Source of the DNA: Chloroflexota bacterium
Lineage (GTDB): Bacteria; Chloroflexota; Anaerolineae; Aggregatilineales; Phototrophicaceae
Reading direction: 5' to 3'
DNA: 5,186 nt
NCBI GenBank assembly: GCA_023392115.1
Contig: JAEVZT010000395.1
Coordinates: 1-5,186, forward strand
A model generated the notes under the pieces. That model made no database searches. It was not told the origin of the DNA and worked only from the letters and a program-made list of their open reading frames with translations. Positions 1 through 4,466 of the stretch are shown in pieces. A program made the translations under genes and the position numbers. Each line of letters begins with the position of its first letter. The first letter of the stretch is position 1.

Positions 1-214
1 CGGCGGCATTGCGGGCGCGCGCGTCTTCGGGGTGCTGCTCGATTTCCTCGACCACCGGGACGCTGACGTTGCCGCCGTCGCTAACCTTGTAGCCAAGCTG
101 TTCAAGCTGGTGCTGCAAGCCGGCGTAGCGGATGGCGCTGGGTCCCATGTCGACGCCGCGCCGGGTCTGTCCCAAGTCCATCGGCACGCCGTAAATGCGG
201 ATCGCGTCTTTCAT
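1..214 (-). CDS. rocF: Arginase, N-terminal part (gene runs off the left edge)
   Basis: Arginase hydrolyses L-arginine to L-ornithine and urea in the cytoplasm with a two-manganese centre. Only the first 71 residues are visible. They begin [20 protein letters not shown] and continue with [13 protein letters not shown], which is the characteristic arginase N-terminus (a V/[21 protein letters not shown] block, residues 10-31). This separates it from agmatinase and formimidoylglutamase, which have different N-termini. The metal-binding His/Asp motifs lie beyond the window, so activity cannot be judged. The ATG at 214-212 overlaps the tatC TGA at 213-211 (ATGA), which points to translational coupling with tatC. 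Only a weak GGAA-like ribosome site precedes it, which fits coupling. The family call is firm; the exact substrate is inferred from the N-terminus alone. Confidence 0.9.
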   Translation of the reverse strand, partial: MKDAIRIYGVPMDLGQTRRGVDMGPSAIRYAGLQHQLEQLGYKVSDGGNVSVPVVEEIEQHPEDARARNAA

Positions 215-1026
215 TCCGGTTGTTCCACGTTGCTGAGGCGGCTTCCAATGCCCGTCAGGAAAATGCTCAGGACGTAGAGCACGAGCAGCGGCGCCATCAC
301 CAGAAACATGTTGACCGGATCGACCGTTGGCGTGATGAATGCCGCCGCCACCGCCGCGCCGATGATGGCGATACGCCAGTTCTTGATCAACTGGCGTGCG
401 GTGACAAAGCCCATCAGCGACAGGACGAAGAAGACCAGCGGCGTTTCAAAGGCGACGCCCATCCAGAAGATCAGCGCTGTGATGAAGCCGAGGTAGCCGT
501 CCGCCGTCCATTCGGCGACAAACAAGTCCGACTGGAAGGTCGACAGGAAGTTCAGCGCCGGTGGGATGAGCAGGAACCACGCGAACAGCGCGCCGACAAG
601 GAACAGGATCGTAATCGCCGGAAGCGCCAGCAGCAGCATGCGGCGTTCCTTCTTCGTCATCCCCGGCAGGATGAACATCAACACCTGATAGGTTGTCAGC
701 GGGATGGTGATGATCGCCCCAATCATCAGGGCGACGCGAAAATATGAGACGACCGGGTTGGTCGGGTCGAGGGCTTGGAAACGCTCGCCGTAGGGCGTTT
801 GCAAATACGCCAACACCGGTGATGCCAGCGGCAGCCCAACTATGATGCCGATCACCAGCGACAGCGCCGCTTTGGTCAACCGGCTGCGCAGCTCGTCAAG
901 ATGTTCGAGCAGCGACATGCGCAGTTCGGCGTTTTCGTCGACGATTTCGTCGGTGACCGGCTGCACAGGCTGGACTAGCTGTTCTTGTTTTTGCCGTCGG
1001 CGAGGGAGTCTAAGTCTGGGAGCCAT
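211..1026 (-). CDS. tatC: Twin-arginine translocase subunit TatC
   Basis: TatC is the multi-spanning inner-membrane receptor of the Tat pathway; it binds twin-arginine signal peptides and with TatA/TatB exports folded proteins. The 271-residue product has the hallmark [12 protein letters not shown] before helix 1 (residues 39-50), [10 protein letters not shown] after helix 2 (120-129), the conserved glutamate in FETP (E194), and ITPTVDP before the last helix (231-237). Six hydrophobic segments lie at roughly 52-72, 93-119, 130-157, 178-204, 216-233 and 238-259. The ATG at 1026 is chosen because AGAAGGA (1041-1035) sits 8 bases upstream; the internal ATG at 918, where many TatC proteins would begin, has no ribosome site. 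This start gives a 36-residue Q/P- and charge-rich N-terminal extension. The gene overlaps nusB by 17 bases and shares ATGA with the arginase gene. No tatA/tatB lies next to it in this window. Confidence 0.96.
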   Translation of the reverse strand: MAPRLRLPRRRQKQEQLVQPVQPVTDEIVDENAELRMSLLEHLDELRSRLTKAALSLVIGIIVGLPLASPVLAYLQTPYGERFQALDPTNPVVSYFRVALMIGAIITIPLTTYQVLMFILPGMTKKERRMLLLALPAITILFLVGALFAWFLLIPPALNFLSTFQSDLFVAEWTADGYLGFITALIFWMGVAFETPLVFFVLSLMGFVTARQLIKNWRIAIIGAAVAAAFITPTVDPVNMFLVMAPLLVLYVLSIFLTGIGSRLSNVEQPE

Positions 1027-1510
1027 TGTCGGCGTCCTTCTTACGCATCTGCGCTACTTGTTCTTCATCATCGGCGAGTGCTCCGAGCACGCCGTTCACG
1101 AAACTCGGCGCTCCGTCCGCGCCGAACAGTTTCGCCAGTTCAACCGCCTCGTCAATAGCGACGCCGACCGGCGTCCGACCGCTGACGGCGAACTCGTAGA
1201 TCGCCAGCCGCAGGATGTTGCGGTCGACAATCGCCAGTTGTTCGAGCGGATATTCGACGGCGTAACGACGAATCGATCCGTCGATCACCGTCCGGCTGTC
1301 GATCACGCCGAGGACGAACTCGCGCACAAAGCGCGCCGCCCGATTGCTCGGCTGCTGGATTTGCAGATGTATGGCGAGCACTTCGCCGGGATCATGGCGC
1401 GCGCTGTCGATCTCATACAACACCTGAAGCGCGATGCGGCGCGCCAGACTGCGATCGTCAAGGGGCGCCTCGCGCCCGTTCGGATCGTCACTTTGCGGTA
1501 AATCACTCAA
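1010..1510 (-). CDS. nusB: Transcription antitermination factor NusB
   Basis: NusB binds BoxA RNA together with ribosomal protein S10 (NusE) and helps RNA polymerase read through rRNA operons. The product is 166 residues, slightly longer than the usual 130-150. The all-helical NusB domain is clear from ARRIALQVLYEID (23-35), the EYPLEQLAIVDRNILRLAIYE region (86-106), and the strongly conserved PVGVAIDEAVELAKLFG with APSFVNGVLGAL following (114-145). The start is a TTG at 1510-1508 with a weak GAGAG site about 8 bases upstream; an in-frame TAA at 1552-1550 limits any extension, and no ATG or GTG lies between that stop and the conserved domain. The first 20 residues and the charged tail after about residue 146 lie outside the core. 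It overlaps the tatC start by 17 bases and is probably the first gene of the nusB-tatC-arginase transcript. Confidence 0.95.
   Translation of the reverse strand: MSDLPQSDDPNGREAPLDDRSLARRIALQVLYEIDSARHDPGEVLAIHLQIQQPSNRAARFVREFVLGVIDSRTVIDGSIRRYAVEYPLEQLAIVDRNILRLAIYEFAVSGRTPVGVAIDEAVELAKLFGADGAPSFVNGVLGALADDEEQVAQMRKKDADNGSQT
1035..1041 (-). promoter_or_regulatory. Ribosome binding site of tatC
   Basis: On the minus strand AGAAGGA lies 8 bases before the ATG at 1026-1024, inside the end of nusB. It is a strong Shine-Dalgarno match at good spacing and decides the start: the extended N-terminus is translated even though a family-typical ATG exists at 918. Confidence 0.75.
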
Positions 1511-1546
1511 TCGTAGGCTCTCAATACTTCCACTCGAAACGGCATT

Positions 1547-1575
1547 AGTTTACTTGAAATTAGGGCGTTTGACCA
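1547..1575 (-). promoter_or_regulatory. Candidate sigma70-type promoter of nusB operon
   Basis: In the 70-base gap between the YihY gene and nusB, the minus strand reads TGGTCA (1575-1570), a 17-base spacer, then TAAACT (1552-1547). Each hexamer matches the TTGACA / TATAAT consensus at 4 of 6 positions, and the spacing is ideal. Transcription would start near 1540 and give a leader of about 30 bases. The match is weak, and read-through from the YihY gene is an equally good explanation. Confidence 0.28.
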
Positions 1576-1580
1576 TTGTC

Positions 1581-2546
1581 TCACGGCGGCGTTTCGGCGG
1601 GAAGGCGCGTCGCGCTGCCTTCGAGGTACTGTTTCGCTTCTTCCTGCCAGTGGCGGTCAAGCAGCCATTCGTTGATCTGGGCGCAGAATTCGGCGCTCAA
1701 CAGGAAGATCGACGCCAGCACGTATGCCCAGAACAGCAGCACGATCGCCGTGGACAGCGTGCCGTAGACGAACTGGTAATTGGCGATGTTCGTCAAATAC
1801 CAGCTAAACGCCGATTTCGCCAGCTCCCAGCCGATGCCTCCGAAGATCGCGGCGGGCCAGACGGCATCCCAACTGACGCGCCGCGCCGGAACGTAGCGAA
1901 ACAGGATGGCGAAGATGACGACGTTCAAGCCGAGCGGCAGGAAGATCGACCCGATGCTGACCCACAGGCTCGGGCGTTCGAGCAGCAGCGCTTCGACAAA
2001 GCGCAGCACCGCCGACGTGACGAAAGAGGTGGTCAGCAGCAGCACGAGGACGGCGGCGATGCCGATGGCGACGAGCCGCTGCCGCCAGATGCTCCGGCTC
2101 GACGGCACGTGAAAGATGAAGTCGAGCGACGACGTGATGTTCGAAAACAGTCCCAGCCCCGACCAGATCAAGCCGACGAACGCGATCAGGCTGAAGGACG
2201 CGCCCTGTTCAAATGCCTGCGCCAAGTTGTCTTCGAACAGGACAAGCGTTTGGCTGGCGGGCGGCGGCAGAAACGGCGCGATGCCGAATTCGATCTGCTG
2301 GGCGGCGATCACCGTGCCGACTGCGGGACCGACGACGCGGCTGATCAGGATTGCCGCCAGCAGCGTCAGCGGGAAGATTGAGAAGATGGCGTAATACGAG
2401 AGCGCCGCCGCCTGTCGCGCGCCGTAGCTGAAGTAATTCGACAGCGCCCGCGACAGATACGAGGGGAGCGCTCTTGTCATAGCAGGCTGCCGCGCCCACC
2501 AGTGATCGATCCGTTGTGACAGCCTGCGTACTCGATGACGAAACAT
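1581..2546 (-). CDS. YihY/virulence factor BrkB family membrane protein
   Basis: This is an inner-membrane protein of the YihY/BrkB family, whose members were once mislabelled ribonuclease BN; the biochemical role is not settled. The family signature is clear in the 321-residue product: AAALSYYAIFSIFPLTLL in helix 1 (47-63), IWSGLGLFSNITSSLDFIF (127-145), LFRYVPARRVSW (215-226), and the C-terminal W-E-x-x-K, Y-x-x-x-Y-G-T-L, LLFWAYVLASIFLLSAEF block (240-288). About six helices are expected, followed by a charged cytoplasmic tail. The ATG at 2546 is preferred because GGAGAGG lies just before it (2555-2549). An in-frame TTG at 2582 would add 12 residues, but it falls next to the predicted transcription start and has no good ribosome site. 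The gene is transcribed divergently from the small membrane-protein gene to its right and lies 70 bases upstream of nusB. Confidence 0.93.
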   Translation of the reverse strand: MFRHRVRRLSQRIDHWWARQPAMTRALPSYLSRALSNYFSYGARQAAALSYYAIFSIFPLTLLAAILISRVVGPAVGTVIAAQQIEFGIAPFLPPPASQTLVLFEDNLAQAFEQGASFSLIAFVGLIWSGLGLFSNITSSLDFIFHVPSSRSIWRQRLVAIGIAAVLVLLLTTSFVTSAVLRFVEALLLERPSLWVSIGSIFLPLGLNVVIFAILFRYVPARRVSWDAVWPAAIFGGIGWELAKSAFSWYLTNIANYQFVYGTLSTAIVLLFWAYVLASIFLLSAEFCAQINEWLLDRHWQEEAKQYLEGSATRLPAETPP

Positions 2547-2548
2547 CG

Positions 2549-2555
2549 CCTCTCC
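2549..2555 (-). promoter_or_regulatory. Ribosome binding site of the YihY-family gene
   Basis: The minus strand reads GGAGAGG, CG, then ATG. GGAG has a 5-base spacer to the ATG at 2546-2544. This decides the start in favour of the ATG over the upstream TTG at 2582. Confidence 0.7.
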
Positions 2556-2586
2556 ATTACTAACAGCATGAAGGGACTCCAACCAT

Positions 2587-2614
2587 ATACTAACATATTC
2601 GGGTTGTGTGCTAG
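2587..2614 (-). promoter_or_regulatory. Candidate extended -10 promoter of the YihY-family gene
   Basis: On the minus strand TGTTAGTAT (2595-2587) is an extended -10 element: TG, one base, then TAGTAT, 4 of 6 to TATAAT. The -35 region, CTAGCA (2614-2609) at a 16-base spacer, is poor, as is common for extended -10 promoters. Transcription would start near 2580 and leave a leader of about 34 bases before the ATG at 2546. Confidence 0.42.
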
Positions 2615-2617
2615 TAT
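2590..2617 (+). promoter_or_regulatory. Candidate extended -10 promoter of the small membrane protein gene
   Basis: TGCTAGTAT (2609-2617) is an extended -10 element with a -35-like CTAACA (2590-2595; 4 of 6 to TTGACA) at a 16-base spacer. Transcription would start near 2624, about 41 bases before the ATG at 2665. The element mirrors the minus-strand promoter almost base for base, so each -10 overlaps the -35 position of its opposite. Confidence 0.42.
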
Positions 2618-2664
2618 GAGTTCAGATTTTGCGCATCGTCATCATCTTCGGGAGTCCTGTTTCA

Positions 2665-3069
2665 ATGGGCAACATCAATTTTCAGCAAATCCTTGATCTG
2701 CTGCTGCCGACGTCGCAGACCATGATCTTCGACATCATGCTCTATATCATCTTTTTCCTTTCGCTGATCGCGCTCTTCTTGATGCCTGACAAGAACATGG
2801 TGCCGACGCTGCTCATCGCGGCGGTGCTGCTGTTCGCGATTGTCGCCAAGCTCAGCCTCGGCGCGATCTACGGTCCCGGCGAACCGATCTTCCAGCGCAC
2901 CGACTTCGGCATGCTGGTCATCAACGCCGGGATGCTCACTTTTCCGCTGATCGCCGTCGGGCTGACGCGCGCGCGCAAAGGGGCGAAGTCGACCCCGCCC
3001 GCCGTCCTCGCGGCGCTGGTTGCCGGCGTGTATTTCGTCCTCTTCTGGCTCATTCACCAGCGCGGATAG
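2665..3069 (+). CDS. Small four-helix membrane protein of unknown function
   Basis: I do not recognise this family. The 134-residue product has four clear hydrophobic segments at about 22-40, 45-65, 82-102 and 112-131. Short polar links join them, including PDKN at 41-44, a loop YGPGEPIFQRTDFG at 69-82 and a basic stretch TRARKGAKS at 101-109. By the positive-inside rule the basic loop between helices 3 and 4 should be cytoplasmic, placing both termini outside if all four helices span. No metal-binding, catalytic or lipoprotein motif is seen and there is no cleavable signal peptide. The ATG at 2665 is chosen, with GGGAG at 2650-2654 about 10 bases upstream. The alternative TTG at 2629 would lie only about 5 bases from the predicted transcript start. 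It is the first gene of a likely two-gene unit with the glycosidase 32 bases downstream. Confidence 0.8.
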   Translation: MGNINFQQILDLLLPTSQTMIFDIMLYIIFFLSLIALFLMPDKNMVPTLLIAAVLLFAIVAKLSLGAIYGPGEPIFQRTDFGMLVINAGMLTFPLIAVGLTRARKGAKSTPPAVLAALVAGVYFVLFWLIHQRG

Positions 3070-3094
3070 TACAATCGGGCGCGCACCGGAAGGA
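3070..3094 (+). promoter_or_regulatory. Ribosome site, and possible -10 box, before the glycosidase gene
   Basis: GGAAGGA (3088-3094) lies 7 bases before the ATG at 3102 and is a strong Shine-Dalgarno sequence that fixes the start. TACAAT (3070-3075), directly after the preceding stop codon, matches the -10 consensus at 5 of 6 positions, but no acceptable -35 box is found at 16-18 bases upstream. An internal promoter is possible but weakly supported; the ribosome site is secure. Confidence 0.55.
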
Positions 3095-3101
3095 CACCCG
3101 C

Positions 3102-4325
3102 ATGAGCGAACCGTTTATACTCGGCGTCAATTACTGGCCCCGCCGCAAGGCGATGTACTGGTGGTCAAACTTCGACGCGGACGAAGTGCGTGAGGAATTC
3201 GCAGTGATCCGCGACATTGGCATGAAGGTCGTCCGCATCTTCCTGCTGTGGGACGACTGGCAGCCGACGCCGGACAGCGTTTCGGCGGACTGCCTGCGCA
3301 ACCTCGGGACTGTCCTCGACATCGCCGCTGAGAACGGGTTAGGGCTGGATATCACGTTTTTCACCGGACACATGAGCGGACCGAACTGGTCGCCGCGCTG
3401 GCTGCTCGACGCGACCGTCCCGCCGATCGGCTTGAACAAGCTGGTGAGCGCGGGCGAGATCGTCAACGTCGGCTATCGCAATCCATACACCGACGCCATC
3501 GCGCGCGACGCGCAGCGGCTTTTGCTGAAGACGGTCGTCAGCGAATATCGCAACCATCCCGGCGTCTGGATGTGGAATCTCGGCAACGAGCCTGACCTGT
3601 TCGCCCTGCCGCCAGACGAAGCCGCCGCGCAGGACTGGATCGCCGAGATGACCGGGCTGATTAAGTCGATCGATCCGGCGCATCCGGTGACGTGCGGCTT
3701 GCACAGCGCGAGCCTGTTCTCCGCCAAGCCGCACCGCGTCGACCAGACGTTCCGCCTGACCGACGTTGCCGTCATGCACTCGTACCCGATGTACATTTCG
3801 TGGGTTAAAGACCCGCTTGATCCCGATTTCGTGCCGTTCACGTGCGCGCTCGTCAGCGCCCTGTGCGGCAAGCCAACGCTGATGGAAGAATTTGGCGGCT
3901 GCACGGCTGCCCCCGGCGAAGAATCGCAGGTGTGGGAATGGACGAGTTACGGCGTCCCGCGCGATCAATTCATGGCATCGGAAGAGGCGTTCGCCGCCTA
4001 CATCGAAGCCGTGCTGCCGAAACTGGTCGAAGTCGGCGCGACCGGGGCGATGCTCTGGTGCTATGCCGACTACGTGCCTGAATTGTGGGACAAGCCGCCG
4101 TGTCTCGACTCGATCCACGAGCGGTTTTTTGGACTCGTGCGCCCTGACGGATCACTCAAGCCGCACGCCGAAGTCATCCGCCGCTTCGCGCAAACGCAGC
4201 CGACCGTCCAGCCGGCGACCCGCACCGTCGAATTGGGCATGACGCCCGACGCGTTCTATCAAGACCCGGCGGAACACACGCGTAAGCTCTACGCGCAGTA
4301 CAATCCGAGCGGGGTGAAGGAATAA
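3102..4325 (+). CDS. GH5-like (clan GH-A) glycoside hydrolase, cytoplasmic
   Basis: The 407-residue product has the (beta/alpha)8-barrel motif order of GH5 retaining glycosidases. Visible candidates for the conserved active-site set are R45 (VVRIFLLWD), H90 (FFTGHMSG), N162-E163 as acid/base (WNLGNEPD), H226 and Y228 (MHSYPMY), E263 as nucleophile (PTLMEEFGG; E262 is the less likely alternative) and W319 (AMLWCYADY). All eight usual GH5 positions appear filled, so it should be active. The opening FILGVNYWPRRKAMYWW resembles bacterial proteins annotated as cellulase or beta-mannosidase. I lean to an exo-acting beta-mannosidase-type enzyme, but the substrate is not determined by sequence. No signal peptide, anchor or carbohydrate-binding module is present, so it probably cleaves imported oligosaccharides in the cytoplasm. 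The start is fixed by GGAAGGA 7 bases upstream. A 40-residue tail after about 365 falls outside the barrel. Confidence 0.88.
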   Translation: MSEPFILGVNYWPRRKAMYWWSNFDADEVREEFAVIRDIGMKVVRIFLLWDDWQPTPDSVSADCLRNLGTVLDIAAENGLGLDITFFTGHMSGPNWSPRWLLDATVPPIGLNKLVSAGEIVNVGYRNPYTDAIARDAQRLLLKTVVSEYRNHPGVWMWNLGNEPDLFALPPDEAAAQDWIAEMTGLIKSIDPAHPVTCGLHSASLFSAKPHRVDQTFRLTDVAVMHSYPMYISWVKDPLDPDFVPFTCALVSALCGKPTLMEEFGGCTAAPGEESQVWEWTSYGVPRDQFMASEEAFAAYIEAVLPKLVEVGATGAMLWCYADYVPELWDKPPCLDSIHERFFGLVRPDGSLKPHAEVIRRFAQTQPTVQPATRTVELGMTPDAFYQDPAEHTRKLYAQYNPSGVKE

Positions 4326-4385
4326 AGAAAGCACACGCCTTTGCGCGCTGCGCCCGACGCTTAAAGCATCGGCTAAGGAATAAAG
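4317..4385. repeat. 11-base direct repeat spanning the glycosidase stop codon
   Basis: AAGGAATAAAG occurs at 4317-4327, where its TAA is the glycosidase stop, and again exactly at 4375-4385, at the edge of the first hairpin. The copies are 58 bases apart and bracket 47 bases with no gene. This may be a short duplication left by insertion or slippage of the hairpin element, or chance. Confidence 0.5.
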
Positions 4386-4402
4386 CCTCGTAAACGAGGC
4401 TT
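4383..4402. repeat. Perfect 8-bp hairpin
   Basis: AAGCCTCG, loop TAAA, CGAGGCTT. The stem is perfect on both strands. A and T runs at the stem ends are too short to make a convincing terminator alone. Confidence 0.8.
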
Positions 4403-4405
4403 AGG

Positions 4406-4423
4406 AGCCGGCTTCAGTCGGCT
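4406..4423. repeat. 7-bp hairpin with one G-U pair
   Basis: AGCCGGC, loop TTCA, GTCGGCT. It lies three bases after the first hairpin and repeats its outer AGCC/GGCT ends, suggesting that the two are related units of the array. Confidence 0.7.
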
Positions 4424-4433
4424 TACTTATCAG

Positions 4434-4464
4434 CCGCCGGAGGTCTTTTAGCCTCCGGCGGTTT
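4434..4464 (+). terminator. Strong GC-rich hairpin, probable terminator of the glycosidase transcript
   Basis: CCGCCGGAGG (4434-4443) pairs perfectly with CCTCCGGCGG (4452-4461) around the loop TCTTTTAG, and TTT follows on the plus strand. The 10-bp stem is very stable. The T-tract is short, so it is a modest intrinsic terminator for the plus strand. In the minus direction it has no U-tract, but it would still protect or pause the opposing transcript, which ends at 4467. Confidence 0.6.
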
Positions 4465-4466
4465 GG

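Larger units (their letters stand above)
2557..2617. repeat. Three copies of a TACTARCA motif in the divergent promoter region
   Basis: The 9-base words TTACTAACA (2557-2565) and ATACTAACA (2587-2595) are direct repeats 30 bases apart. ATACTAGCA occurs as an inverted copy, reading TGCTAGTAT at 2609-2617. The last two form an imperfect palindrome (8 of 9 positions pair) around a 13-base centre, with half-sites 22 bases apart. They coincide with the two -10 elements, so they may simply be promoters, or half-sites for a dimeric regulator. The copy at 2557 lies in the YihY leader, where no promoter element is needed, which slightly favours an operator reading. Confidence 0.4.

Noticed and set aside
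220..747. Plus-strand open frame opposite tatC
   Set aside because: The product is almost entirely charged or polar (R, D, Q, E, H), the typical antisense of a hydrophobic protein; tatC is certain on the other strand.
1434..2381. Long plus-strand open frame (315 codons) opposite nusB and the YihY gene
   Set aside because: Its product is extremely rich in R, D, Q and E with no family resemblance, as expected for the antisense of GC-rich membrane-protein codons. The opposite strand encodes two recognisable families.
2629..2664. TTG start at 2629 for the small membrane protein
   Set aside because: It lies about 5 bases from the predicted transcript start and has no ribosome site; the ATG at 2665 has GGGAG upstream.
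3339..4118. Minus-strand open frame (259 codons) inside the glycosidase gene
   Set aside because: It is R/H/V-rich shadow sequence opposite a gene with a complete GH5-type active site and a strong ribosome site.
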